Positions 11,801 through 23,301 of a stretch of DNA of 64,000 bases are shown here, one piece after another. The notes beneath the pieces are model-generated. The model saw only the letters and a program-made list of their open reading frames with translations. It was not told the origin of the DNA and ran no database searches. Position numbers and translations under genes: made by a program. The first letter of the stretch is position 1; each line of letters begins with the position of its first letter. Source of the stretch: Lojkania enalia (taxonomy: Eukaryota; Ascomycota; Dothideomycetes; Pleosporales); assembly GCA_010094045.1 (NCBI GenBank), contig ML986727.1:63531-127530 (forward strand). The letters are read 5' to 3'.

Positions 11801-12600
11801 TAAGAGTAGTATTCTAGTAATTAATAAGCTGTAGTTTTACTAAATATATTCTAATACTTATAGTATTTAGATAGTAATTAGAGATTTACTAGTACTTTAT
11901 TTTCAGCCTTATCTTCCAGCTTTAGGGCTTACTTATCTTTAATCAGCCGCTCGATTTCGTATAGAGATATAGAGAAAAACTCGTTCTCTTTCCTCTTTAT
12001 ATTAAAGTAGAAAGTATTAGCTGAGATAAGAATAATAATAGGAGAATAGACTTTCTTCGGATTAGGTTTAGACTTTATTATATACGGGCGTATAAGAGCT
12101 CTAAGCTTATTTAGACTATAAGCTATAGAAGACTAATATAGTTTTAGCAGTCTTAGTAGACCTTTAATATAATAGATAGTTAGACTACGGGACTACTAAT
12201 ACTAGTTCTTTTCCTATAGAGCGTCGCGTCGCTGGATATCTAGCTCTACCTTCTTATTATATACTAGCTAAGTTAATTATATAAGAAGAGGAGGTAAAGG
12301 ATTATAAATAGTAGGATACTTAGAGGGCTATATAATCCGATTCTTATCTATATCTAGCTAGAGTTGAAAACAATATAACTATTTAATACTAATAATATAA
12401 TCCTAAGTACCTAGATCTATAATAATAAATAGGTAGTTTTAAATAGTTCTCCTATTAATTCATAGGTATAAGTAAATATACTAATTAACTAGGGTTTAGA
12501 TTCGGTCCTAAAAACCTTTAACAGTAATTTTAAAGGGTAAACGCTATATTAATATATATAAGGCTTAGGAGAGTAATCTAGCTATTATAGAATTGAGGAA
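8880..12600 (-). pseudogene. Degenerate gypsy pol with RT, RNase H, integrase, chromodomain
   Basis: Minus-strand translation, with stops, shows four domains. Reverse transcriptase lies at about 11700-10980: LPFRLYNS, YLDN (from YLDD), IFIYSKDE, FLGFTRFY. RNase H lies near 10900-10600: LFAIVTIFK, TDYRLLEYF. The integrase core lies near 9950-9540: DFPIDKSGYN, VIDRLFK, and KLSTTYYKETN in place of the usual LSTAYHPQTDG. A chromodomain lies near 9080-8930: EEWEVKEILASK, KYRVK, GYNPNP. A protease is plausible around 12600-12200 but is too degraded to be sure. Family hallmarks are Asp-to-Asn and Trp- or Gln-to-stop changes, which RIP produces. The C-terminal chromodomain identifies it as a chromovirus. 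Confidence 0.85.
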
Positions 12601-14208
12601 TAGGAAGCCTTAGGCGCTTATATTAATAAGAGCGTTTAGTTGTATACTAACGCCTTTTAAATATAAAATAGTGGGAATTTAGAAGTACTTTCCTCTAAAT
12701 AAATATAATAAATCGATGTTTAATAAGTTATACTTACTTAAGCCTAGGATAGAGAGTTTTTCTAAGCGTCTCCGTTTATTATAGTTGTAGTAATTTTCTA
12801 GGGTTGTATACCTTTCAGGTGTAGGAGTCTTATTGGGTTATTAGGGAGCGATTATAGTAGAATGAAGTGTTAATACTAGGGTAGATTAGGGTAGTATTAG
12901 ATCGTAGGTTACTTTAGATAAACTCTTAGAAACCTTCTAGTACTAATCTAAATTTATTTTAGCTGCAACCTATAGGCTAGTAGTTTATTCTAGAAGGTTA
13001 GGAATACTCTTCCTTTCTATATTATAGGCTATTAAGTAGGTAACTATAGCGTTAAAAGAGCCTTTTTATATAAGCTTAAAGCTAAAGTTTAGTATCCTTA
13101 GGCTAGGGATAATCTTATCCTATAGGTAGAAGAACTACTTAGATTAGGATACAGATCCCCTAATAGCTGTACTAATAAAGCGAGCTTTAAAAGTTAAGAA
13201 CACTTCTCCCTTATTTATCTTTAAGACCTGAAACACCTATCGCACCTCTATCTCTTTATTATCTATAATAAAATACGATTGTAAAAGCGAAATTATTTCT
13301 TTAATATTCTTAAACTAATACTAGTCTAATTTAGCTAGGTATTTTAGTTCTAGATACTCTTTCGTAGTACTAGAGGTATATCCCTATACTAACACTATAT
13401 ATATATACTCTATTAGATAGTAATCTATATTAATCTTAAGTTGGTCTAGAATTAAGGCTTACTATTATTTAAATATAGGTTTACTACTATCTATAAAGCT
13501 TTTAATCTTAGGCGTATGTTTAGTAAAGTAGGCTTAAGGGGGTTTAGAGGTGGCTAAGAAGTTTCTTACTAGGGGAGTTGTAAAAGTTTCTTAGTATATT
13601 ATTAGTTCTAATTTAGTAGTTTATAGAGGTTAATTAGAATTAACAGTTCTCTATTATATTAAGTATATAATCTCCTCTTATAAAATTATAATTTATTCCT
13701 TAAAGGTTAGTTTACTCTAATTTCCCTCCGAATTAGATAGGTTCTTTATTATAGGCTCTATAGAGAGGGGTCCGCCTATTATAGGGCCCCCTATAGAAGG
13801 TAACAGTTGTTCTACACGTGTAGATAGAAGCTTACTTTTACTACGACTTACGCGTATATCGGTTCTAGCACGGGAATTAGAAGGTAAATTATAGTTAGAT
13901 ATTAGCGGTTACCTCTAATTCTAATAAGTTATTAGTAGTCTCTAAGTTTCTATCTAGGCGCACTCTACGCGGCTTTTCTAAAGACAATCCTAATCGTAGA
14001 AGATAGGAAGTTCTAAACCTAAAAGCTTCGATTAATAGAAAGTCTCTAAGATCCTATCTAGGTAACTAAATAATTTAATATAATAGTATATAAGTATTAT
14101 AACCTAAACTAAATTAAACATATCTTAAACTTAAATATAGTTAAATAAACAATCAATACAATATTATTAAAGAGGCTATTACTAGTAGTATTAAGTTCTT
14201 CTATATAA

Positions 14209-14487
14209 TATAATAGCGTAGGTAAGATAATAGGTTCAAATACGGCATAAATCTACTTAGAGGTATATAGGAGTACGTGGGGGATTAGGGACCTGGGAAT
14301 TCTATTAACACCTAAAGGCCTTATACGAAAGGATATAGAAGAACTACTAAGCTACTTATAAGGGAGTGTACAACTATATACGGAAGGGAAAAGGGGTAGA
14401 ACTAGGGGTAGGATAAGATAAGCGAAAAGCTTTGGGATAAGGTTGTATATAAAGCTTTTCGTAGAACGATTTCTTTGCATCGTTACA
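14209..14487 (-). repeat. LTR, right copy (5' LTR of the minus-strand element)
   Basis: The matching 279-bp repeat. It ends in TTACA at 14487 on the plus strand, that is, it begins TGTAA on the minus strand, as LTRs usually do. It shows fewer T/A-ward changes than the left copy at several of the differing sites. Confidence 0.9.
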
Positions 14488-14745
14488 AATATATAGTTTA
14501 AGCTTATATAGAATATAATTGCGAAATATAGTATATATAATAATAATATCTACAACTTTAATAAGATAGGCTTTTAGATAGGTATTATTAGTACTATAAA
14601 GGTTGTTATAGGTTTAGAACGTTATATAAGGCTTACTCTTATACAGCTAGGCGATTATAAATAGGTTATAATTATCTAGAGCATCTATACTACTATATAT
14701 ATTACTCTACTATTTATTATCTATATCTTATAAACACAGAATACT
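14488..14745 (+). mobile_element. Fot1/pogo-like transposon B, right part
   Basis: Starting at the second copy of AATAT, the plus-strand frame continues the transposase: FKLI, NIIAKYSI, NNNIYNFNKIGF (family NFDETGF), IGIISTIKVV and LIQLGDYK. This is the first part of the DDE catalytic domain. The aspartate of the NFDETGF-like motif reads Asn, a G-to-A change. Similarity fades near 14745, where base composition returns to normal, so the rest of the DDE domain is missing. Confidence 0.75.
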
Positions 14746-14898
14746 AAGAGGTACCGCTTCTATAGCTAAGGCTTAATCTAATATCAGCTATGTGGTGAGA
14801 GGCGAATCTTGTCTCAGGGAGGGAGATGAGGAGCTGAACTGGTTGATTGAAGATGGCCAGCGGGCCATATTTATGTACATGAAAAAGGGGTATATCAG

Positions 14899-14955
14899 CT
14901 GATATCCAGCGTGATATCCGGCGTGATATCGACCGTGATATCGTACGTCGATATC
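14899..14955. repeat. 12-bp minisatellite with GATATC cores
   Basis: Five GATATC palindromes spaced about 12 bp apart (units like GTGATATCCGGC, GTGATATCGACC, GTGATATCGTAC). It lies just past the transposon island and inside the decayed membrane-protein frame, where it would encode an Ile-Ser-Arg-rich run. Confidence 0.75.
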
Positions 14956-14959
14956 TGAT

Positions 14960-15530
14960 ACAGCTCGGCAGACTAGCCGAAAATCCCCATGACAGTTTCA
15001 GAGTGTTAGCGATTATAGCGCAGAAGAGTGCGATGCAGCGAACGAGCTCCGGGCTGAAGATAAGGCTGCTGAGATGCTGCTCAACGAAGGCGAAGACCGG
15101 GGCATTGTAGCTCAATGGAAATGGTTTGTAGAAAGGGCCACGGTGGTTGAGCCTTGCTTAGAACTCGTAGTACCATATGAGCAGCTTTTCGTAATTGGTT
15201 AGGTCATATGCTGGATCCATTTCGTATACATGGTTCTGGGTAGTCCTAGGAGCGATGACTAGCTCAAAGGAGGTGGTAGCAGGAGTCGGAGTAGAGTTGG
15301 AGAGCCAAGATGGCGAAGAAATGAAGTTGTCGGGGGAGTGGGAGCTAGGAGATGTTGTCATATTCTTTATTAGTGGGCCAAGGAGGAGGATGATAGTAGT
15401 CGTAGATCTCGGAACAGATCTTGAGTATGGTTAGAGGGAGGCAGACAATAGCTATTAGAACCTAGATGAAAATGGCAACGGACAAGAGGAGCGAGCATTG
15501 GATTGAAGGGCGAGGTCATATTGAAGTAGC
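14960..15530 (-). pseudogene. Decayed membrane-protein-like coding region
   Basis: Between 15361 and 14960 one minus-strand frame is open except for a single TAA at 15158-15160. It gives a Ser/Pro/Thr-rich start (MTTSPSSHSPDNFISS), then ELVIAPRTTQNHVYEMDPAYD and LLIWYYEF, and after the stop FYKPFPLSYNAPVFAF, CIALFCAIIANTLKL. Upstream, in another frame, is a strongly hydrophobic segment VLIAIVCLPLTILK preceded by a TAG and by LLLSVAIFI, followed by YDYYHPPPWPTNKEYD. I infer one gene with a membrane segment, now broken by two stops and a frameshift. It lies within 1 kb of RIP-degraded DNA. No family recognised. Confidence 0.4.
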
Positions 15531-15559
15531 TGGATTAGGGAGTCCATTTTAAAGAGGAA

Positions 15560-17264
15560 TTAATATAGAAGAAGTAGCTGATGCTTGGTAGAGTTGTGTT
15601 GAGAAGAATTTGAGGATCTAGAGATGGAATCCTAAATTCAGAGGAAGTTTTATACCGACTATTGTCTATTGACTAATCCTCAACACCAGTGAAGATAATA
15701 GGAGCATCAATTATTGTTTCAATAACATTTGCTTTGAAATATAAGATCTCGCCCACGTTTCCTGAGCGAATGCAAATTCGTGATTGGGTCAATAGCGTGC
15801 TGAAGTGTACAAGCATATCACTGAATACGGAAGTTTGGAAAGCATCTAGAAGACGGCATTTCCAACTATCCATCTACAGCCAAACATTCTATTTGTCATC
15901 TTGTTCTAACTATTATTCTGACATTGCTAGCGGAGTGCAGCATCTTCCTTAGAGGCCGGAACTTCTCTCTCTCTCACGTGACTCCCTCCCAAAGTTTGGA
16001 ACCGTATTCCCTTTGAACATTCCAACCGTCCCACAGTTCTAGCTTTATGCCCATGAATCTCTACTTTTCTATCTTCGCAATAGATGATGAGGCAACTGAG
16101 TGACCAATATTGTCTACATCGATTTTTCTTTTCTCTGTATTAAAGAAAGGAAAATCAAAAGCAAAGCAAGGTCATTCGTTGCAAATAACGCACAGCATCC
16201 ACCATTGGCCAATACCTGGGTATCTCATCCGAGGCCTTCACTTCATTCATCGAACATTTTCAGCGTTCTACCCGGAACCTCGCTCCTTTCAGCGTAGGCC
16301 TCTCAGTATCGTCCGGCTTAGCAACCTTCAGTGGACCTAATTACTTTTTTAGTGGAATGGATCCCGCAAATTTCTAGGATGCTGTAGTATTTTTCAAAGA
16401 TCTTGTGTTCGTCTGGCGGTTATTCACGCATCGAATGAAGCAAGCGCAGAACGCCAAGCCAAATGGAGGGCACATTGCGTTGGCAAGGTTGGCGTAAAGT
16501 AAGCCAAAATCTTTACTATAAATAAAAATGTAGACGATAAGCATGCATTGATTCCATGACGGTGAGACTAGCTGATGGATAAGAGACCTTTGCGACCGTG
16601 CCGGGTTCCCTCCAAGTCAAATTGTTCAGATCCATGGAAAGTCTTTCTCGATCCGCTGCAGCAAGAAATAGTGCGACTACGTGACCCCCGCCACCTATCA
16701 TATATGCGGAGCTCTAAGCATCCTGGAAGCAGTCGACATTGCCGGTCCAGCCACAAATTACGCATCGTATCGGTAGGTTTTTGACTGGTGGAGGCATTGA
16801 TCTCGTGTTGATTGTGGGTACTCGCTGTGCTGTCAGTCCCGCTTCGTGGTATATCCCTGTAGCAAGGGGGTCGGGCGCCAGGATTACCATGTTCGACCTT
16901 AAGCAGAGCGATGAAGGATGCGAAAGGCTTCGCTAAGACGATTGATCTTTGGGGGCAATGCTGTAGCCACAATTCCAGCAACACTAAAAGGAGTTGTTAG
17001 GAAGGTCAACAATCTTGATGCTTGAATCGAAGCCTTGGCATTCAAATCACAAGTATACATTTGCATTCTTGTATATACCGGCGGTCAGAACACCATAATC
17101 CACCACGACCCTAATCGTGTACCTATGCCCTACTGATGCTGAATATGGAGTCGACTCACATACATAATCATCCGACACCAAAAGATGTTGCAAGCCAAGT
17201 GAGTGTGAAGTTTTACTAGAATAGGGTCCAAAATCTGGATACTTAGTACTCCGCAAGCACTTGC
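15560..17264. other. No recognised gene
   Basis: Open frames exist on the minus strand at 15673-15873, 16516-16701, 16568-16984 and 17047-17268, but none shows a family motif and they overlap in different frames. The 16500-17000 stretch has coding-like composition and might hold a decayed gene; I cannot name it. Confidence 0.35.
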
Positions 17265-17991
17265 TCAATACAATCCGATCGTAATATCGCCACGAACTCT
17301 CGCAGTCAAATGAACCTCGGCTTCAAGGTCGAGCTTGATGCCAAGCATCAGGGCAGCAGGCTTAAGATCACCATTCTCGTCAGTTGCCCCTTTCAATAGA
17401 GAGCCGGGGGGTTGGTAGAGAACAGAGTTCGGGCCAGGTGAGTTGTCGTCCAGGTTACGTCGCTTACCCTGGGCTTGGGCGTCGTCGTAGCGGACGGTGG
17501 CTGGAGTGCTAGTAATTTATCAGACTTGTTAAGTAGGCCAAGGGCGGAACATACGGAGAAGCCATTTCTGGTTCCGAGAAGGATGAAGAGGAAGGAGACG
17601 TAGGCGGAATGATGGGCTCTGGTTCAGGCTTGAATTTTTCTGGAAGAAAGGGAGTAGATGAGAAGTCAGGCACTCCACCTGGTATTTGAGGCAAGATTGG
17701 GAAAGGAGGTGTTTGGGAGCGACCGGTATTGGAATTGGAACTGGTCTTCCTGCGAGAAGGGAGCAATTTGGAAAGGCCTCTGCGTAACTTACTCTTCTTC
17801 GATGTGGATGTCGATGAAGAGGAAATGGTTGCTGAGCTGGGTTGCGATGGCTTTCTTAACCGCAGGATGTCTCTCTCATATATATTCCGTTCCCAGCTCT
17901 TCCAAGCCATGGATGCCCTTGGCTTGATGGACCATTTCACCTCGGGCTTTACTTCTTCTTTCCTCCCCTTCCCCCATATCGGTGAGTGCAT
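17265..17991 (-). CDS. Conserved fungal protein of unknown function
   Basis: Two exons, 17555-17991 and 17265-17508, joined across a 46-bp GT-AG intron, give 226 residues in frame. The N-terminal third is Trp/Arg-rich (MAWKSWERNIYERDILRLRK). The middle is a basic, Ser/Pro-rich disordered stretch (SKKSKLRRGLSKLLPSRRKTSS, then many Pro and Ser). The C-terminal exon carries TPATVRYDDAQAQGKRRN and ends KLDLEAEVHLTARVRGDI-TIGLY. That ending strongly resembles the closing motif I know from many unnamed Pezizomycotina proteins, where it closes the chain in the same way; this supports the splice and the stop. Function unknown. The start is the first ATG of the open exon; a 5' non-coding exon is possible. 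Confidence 0.7.
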
Positions 17992-19046
17992 CAGAACCCC
18001 GACAAAATTGCTCTACAGGTTGTTCCATGGTACTTGCAACGATGTACTCGTAGGAGCTCGCCTAAATTTCTTCTTAGGAATAAGTTCGTCCCCATATTAT
18101 GGAACCCCCGATACACCAATCTAGCTACATCATTTCCTTATGTCAAACGACGCCATTCACCCGTCGCGCTCTGCTCCGCACAGTCTCCATCCGCAAAGTG
18201 GAACGAGTGTGGACCGATTATGAATCGATAATCCTGAACTATTGGTTGCACTCGTTGTTAAATACGAATCTGTGTTACCCCAGTGAGCGGGGTGAGGGGA
18301 TTGTACTACCATTGTAAAGCTATTGCATGTGGGGTACTGATTCGCGGACCGAGCCGACATAATCCAGATCCCACCGGGGAACAGAAGACATCGACCACTA
18401 CCGAGCCAAGCTCCCGAAGATCTGGATGGTTGAGACTAGTCGGAATCCTTCGGAATATTTGTGCGAGTCGATTCTGGTGTACGAGGGGTTGGCAGTGCCA
18501 CGTCGGTATAGAATCAGGTCATTTTGATCCTACGGATGCTGCCGTGATAGATGACCTACAAAGACTCTGGACCCTGGTGGTCTAGACAAGATGGTGGAGC
18601 CTCTGGAGTGCCTATAATTGGATACCGAATCTGTCTTGAGCGGAGTAGATATGCAGACAGTGTTTCAGAACTACGAGAAGAAATGGGTTTAACGAGAATA
18701 ACGAGGGTGCTTTTCGCACTTGCCCAGACATGGCAGTCCGTACCGCAGTCAATGGAAGCCTGTTGATGCCTGGAAGGGCCGCTTAGAAATCTATTCCGAC
18801 AACCTCGAATATACAATACGCTCTTGTAGCTTGGGCGTCTTGGTATTAGAGAACTGTCCACATAGTATTAGCCCATATCATCACCGTTTAGTCATAGCAC
18901 CTACTATAATTGCCACTCTAATTTCTCATGTAACGCCAGTGACATAACTAGTGCCCTTTTTGAAATGCCCAGACACGTTGTACCCGTGTGCGCACCTTCT
19001 TTTTCATCGAAAAGCGTCCGATCTTTCAATTGCCTCTACTAAAAGA
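17992..19046. other. Intergenic, no recognised gene
   Basis: A divergent spacer between two conserved fungal genes of unknown function. Overlapping short frames on both strands (for example 18283-18585, 18556-18861) lack motifs. Promoters for both neighbours are expected here, but I see no clear TATA element to annotate. Confidence 0.4.
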
Positions 19047-20796
19047 ATGTCCATCATATTCGCTCTCGCCGCAATACCCGGATTACTAGGGACCCAGGAG
19101 GCTATTCGTCAAGCGCAACAAAAAGAACGTCGCGAAGAGCATCGAGCGCGACGATGCAATTTGATCGCAAGATGTATCAAATCATCGATATGGTCAAGGG
19201 AAATTAATGGGAGACCATTAGTCCTTCGAGATGGTGGAGTGCGTTCTTCCCACTAGCCGTCAATACTCTTTCCCCTTAATAACTGTAAAGATTTACCGGT
19301 AACAGGTGTACATCGGCACTGGCAAGCTTGATGATACTCTCGCGAGCCATCAGCTTGCCGGCTACTTCCTGCCTTACCCCGACAGTGACTATGAAGGCCT
19401 CGTAACCACCATCACCGATGTAGCGCCAATAATGAATTGGGTATACATTAATAGCGCTACCCATCAAGTTTGCTATGGCATTCGCAAAGACGCGCAACCA
19501 AACTTAAATGGCCCATTCGACTGCACGCGACAAGATCGCCGCCTAACCTTCCAAGGTTGGGAAGGTTTTGTTGCCGTGGAAGTTGCAACAGGTCTCTGGA
19601 GTGTATTCTTCGATCTTGACGACGATGGAATGCGGGGAAAAATGAGGCAGGGTATCATCGCGGAGGGAACACGGGTGTTGGAGATTGAGCTGTGTAGGGT
19701 AGAGAAGAGATGGAAAAAGGACGCAAATGTTCGAAACGCAGATCAAACAATCAACCGGGAAAAAGAATTGGACCCTGAAGGCAAGGAAGTGATTCACCAA
19801 AATGAGTCCAACGAGCCCCTACAACCCGGAGATAGACTTTCAAATGGGGATACAGCTCCCAATAGCGCCTCTACTCGAGCCTTTGAATCAATCAATAACG
19901 TTTCAGCTAATGGAGGTCACCCACTACCAACAACGGCTCCATCTACTGTTCAGGAGGCTTCTACTGCACCATCTATTAATATACCGTCTCGGAGATCCTC
20001 CCTACGCGCTTCACGGAGCACGAAAAGCAATGCAGAACCGCCACAGCCTGTTCAGCAAATAGAATGTCCTCTAAATAATGGCCAGGATCAAAACGGAGAT
20101 CTATCTGTGCGCCCCGGGTCAGCTGGCCGGAAAACACTCTCTCTGCCCTCCAACTCCGAACCGAATCATATTCCATCGCCAGGACGAACGTCGGGCGAGG
20201 GAACGCTACAATCACATCGTAGTGGGATTCCCTCTCAAACCGTAAGCAATCAGACCACGATTCGTGTTGAACCTCCAGTAGTGTTATCTACCCATCGCCT
20301 ACGGCCCAAGGGACACAATCAGCCGCCTCAAGCCCCTACCCCGTCAATGCAGATGAGGAACGAGCGCGAGAGTGGGGGCTCTAGAAATGGCATGAATGAG
20401 TACGACACAATGATCGATTTTTCGTCATCCCTACCACTAGCTTTACGAAGAGTGGGAACGTTTGAAGAACACAATACGGGCAAGGACCATGCGGGTTCAG
20501 GGCAGAAAAAGCTATTGAGGCGGTTGGGAAAGGGGCATATCAGAACCTTCAGAGGAGACGATGACGATCTTCTGAATAAGAACGAAGAGAATAGTGAAGA
20601 TAGGCATCGTGTAACCAAGGTCAAGCGAATCCTTAGTTGGCCAAAACGCAATTTTGAAGATGCCAATAGACGAGAAAGGACAAGACGAAGGACGCATGAG
20701 TATACGAGACCTAAGAAAACATCAGAAGAATATGCCACGGATGGCCCTCGAGACTCGCATCATAACTCATGCAGTTCTACATCGTCTGGAAAATAA
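19047..20796 (+). CDS. Conserved fungal protein, folded N-terminus and long disordered tail
   Basis: Exons 19047-19238 and 19306-20796 join in phase across a 67-bp intron and give 560 residues. The start MSIIFALAAIPGLLGTQEAIRQ is followed by a charged helix (QKERREEHRARRCNLI) and REINGRPLVLRDGG. The second exon continues VYIGTGKLDD, GYFLPYPDSDYEGLVTTI, YGIRKDAQPNLNGPFDC, RLTFQGWEGFVAVEV and LWSVFFDLDDDG. This roughly 210-residue block is one I recognise as widely conserved in filamentous ascomycetes without an assigned function. The remaining 350 residues are polar, Ser/Pro/Arg/Lys-rich and presumably disordered, with basic runs near the end. The exon 1 ATG at 19047 fits the family start; an upstream in-frame ATG at 18951 does not. 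Confidence 0.8.
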
Positions 20797-21587
20797 ATCG
20801 CTTAGAAGCCCATTTTTTGCGGTGAACCGCAAGATGGAGGACCGTTTCGACATCATCGGAATGGGATCTAGAAGGTCCTCGGTAATTTTTAATCCCACAC
20901 AAAAGAATAGGAGGGATGTTTATATCTACTTGGATTAATCTAGTTCTATGGTGACTGGCCTTGACTAATGCAGTGTTCACTGACGTTGATAAATTCTAAT
21001 CGGAAACTCTACGAAAGCCGAAGGCAAGGGAATGAGAATCAAAATCGTCATGGAGCGCTTCCGATACCTATAGTGGGGATGTAAATGCAACGCGTGGGTT
21101 AGACGGTCATTGGAAAAGGTATAACGCTGTGAATTCCGCAATTCCGCATCGCGTCAAGTTTCGATATACTAGGGATATCATATAGAATTATCAATTGTCT
21201 TGTTTGAGCACTTCAGGCGGTCGTGTGGAATGCTTGTACTAATATAACGACAAGTGGGAACGGGCTGACAAATCGCCAATCCTACTGGCGGCCTTAAATG
21301 GTTTTTATCCATGCACAACACATCCAACCCTACATTGCCCTATACTAATTTTCAATGCTAGTTCGGCGGTCTGCCATCAACAAGTTGAGATACGCTTCAG
21401 AAATCTAGCCTTTTATTTTAATCTAGGTAGCTTTTGAACCAGCCCTGGTGTAGTCTAACTTTCAGTGATAAGCAATCGATACCAAAAAATATCGCAGGCC
21501 ACCACGTGCATACCTCTGCTCCCCAACACTTGGAATAGATCCTTAGCGAATGGTCCATTTCACGTCTTCTACTCTACTGGAAATGTG
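20797..21587. other. Intergenic spacer upstream of MFS gene
   Basis: No supported gene. It serves as the 3' flank of the preceding gene and the promoter region of the MFS transporter. An in-frame ATG at 21465 would add 41 residues of poor composition to the transporter and is not preferred. Confidence 0.4.
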
Positions 21588-23301
21588 ATGGCTCATTTAT
21601 CAAGCGCCCAAGATATCGAGTTGAGCGCTTACCAGTCTCAACGCTCTGACAATGTACCTCAGGGTGACTCGATACCAACTCCGTCGGCCAGGATACCAGC
21701 CACCTACCCTTCTGGCACAAAACTTGTTTTGGTTACTATTGGCCTGGTATTAAGCATATTCCTATCTGCACTCGATAGCACCATCATCGCAACAGCAATA
21801 CCCAAGATCACAGATGAATTCGGCAGCATCGCCAACATCGCCTGGTACGGCAGCGCGTACGCAATCACGAACACCGCATTCCAAACTTCGTGGGGCAAAG
21901 CCTATAACTTCTTTTCTCTCAAATACACTTTCTTGCTTGCTATCGCCGTATTCGAGTCTGGGAATGTCATTTGCGCCGTGTCCTTGAATAGCTCGATGCT
22001 GATTTTTGGGCGTGTGATTGCGGGGGCAGGCGGTGGGGGGATTATGACGGGCGCTTTCATAATCATTGCGTTCACGGCAAAACCAGAATATCGGGCAGCC
22101 TATATGGGAGTGTTGGGAGTAACGTTTGGGGCATCAAGTGTTGTCGGGCCGTTACTAGGGGGCGTGCTGACTGATGGGCCGGGATGGAGATGGTGTTTTT
22201 GGTAAGTGCATCCATTCCGTGCCCAACAGGTGGTGAAAAAATGGATCCTAATTCCGTTCTCTTTGAAGGGTGAGCCTCCCTATCGGATTTGCGGCAGCCT
22301 TGACGATGTTCCTGTTCTTTACCCCCCCCGTTCCGCCTAAAGAGGCTGCGCTACTCGAACGCATCGTCCACATGGATCTCCTGGGTGGCGTTCTAATATC
22401 TGGCTCTCTCTCCTGCTTCGTACTAGCAATGCATTGGTCCGGGATCTACAGTTGGTCAAACCCACGTTCGATACTCATTTTCACAAGTTCCATCCTACTC
22501 TTCTGTGTCTTCTGCATAAACGAATGGCGCATGGGCGACAAGGCAATGGTGCAGTCGCATCTCCTCAGAAAACTCACCGTGCTTCCAAACCTCATATACA
22601 TCTTCTTTCTAGCAGGGCTCTTCTTCCCGCTCCTATACACACTCCCCGTGCGTTTCCAATCCGTGCACAACACGTCTGCCTCGCAGAGCGGCATTCGTCT
22701 GATCCCCCTCGTGCTTGGCGTCTCCGTTTTCACCATGGTATCGAACGGCCTGCTTACATTCTGGAGGCACTACAAGCCGTTCCTTCTAGTTGGCGCGCTG
22801 CTAGGCACTGCCGGCGTATCGAAAATGTACACGCTAGACTCCGATGCCTCGGTCGGTGACTGGATTGGTTTCGAGATGCTGGCAGCTATGGGCATCGGGC
22901 TCGCGCTTCAGATTCCCATGATTGCAAACCAGACCATGGTGTCTTCGGAGGACATTGGCAGCGTCACTGCTATATCTCTTTTCTTCGAGAACATGGGTAC
23001 CACGATATTTGTTGCAGCGGGGGAGGCGGCGTTTGCACAGGGCCTCATGGCAAGCATTTCAAAGAATATTCCGAGGTTGGATCCGCACGCGGTACTAAAT
23101 ATTGGCGTTACGCAGATCCGGACAGTGTTTGTGGGGAGTGAGTTGAACGATGTGTTGGAGAGTTATCTGGAAGGTTGTAGGATCAGTCAGGTTATTTCTG
23201 TTGCTTGTGGTGTAGTAGCTTGTTTGGTGAGTTTGGGGTGTGCAGGCAAAGCGGGAATTAGAGAGATGAAGATAAGACTGAAGAAGGTGCATTCCCCATG
23301 A
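21588..23301 (+). CDS. MFS transporter, DHA2 (14-helix) efflux type
   Basis: Exons 21588-22201 and 22269-23301 join across a 67-bp intron (the split codon is the Trp of WRWCFW) and give 548 residues. The first membrane helix ends in SALDSTIIATAIPKITDEF, the DHA2 signature of drug/toxin proton antiporters. Later motifs are SWGKAYNFF, GRVIAGAGGGGIMTG, GPLLGGVLTD and WRWCFWVSLPIG. The repeated hydrophobic stretches fit 14 helices, and length is normal for fungal multidrug or mycotoxin efflux pumps. It acts in the plasma membrane, exporting small molecules. No biosynthetic backbone gene is next to it, so a cluster role is not shown. The ATG at 21588 gives MAHLSSAQDIEL, a normal cytosolic tail. 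Confidence 0.85.

Larger units (their letters stand above)
7424..14487 (-). mobile_element. Ty3/gypsy chromovirus, RIP-degraded, 7,064 bp
   Basis: A complete LTR retrotransposon by structure. It has two 279-bp direct LTRs (7424-7702 and 14209-14487), and the same 5 bp, AATAT, flanks it at 7419-7423 and 14488-14492. The polyprotein runs on the minus strand in Ty3/gypsy order: RT, RNase H, integrase, then a chromodomain. The whole element is AT-rich with stops in every frame, so it cannot move on its own. It sits inside transposase B and joins the two halves in frame when removed, so it is younger than that element. Confidence 0.9.

Noticed and set aside
16516..16984. Minus-strand frames with Gly-rich MIGGGGHVV start
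   Set aside because: Looks faintly like a nucleotide-binding start, but no further motif follows and the frames do not join by a plausible intron.
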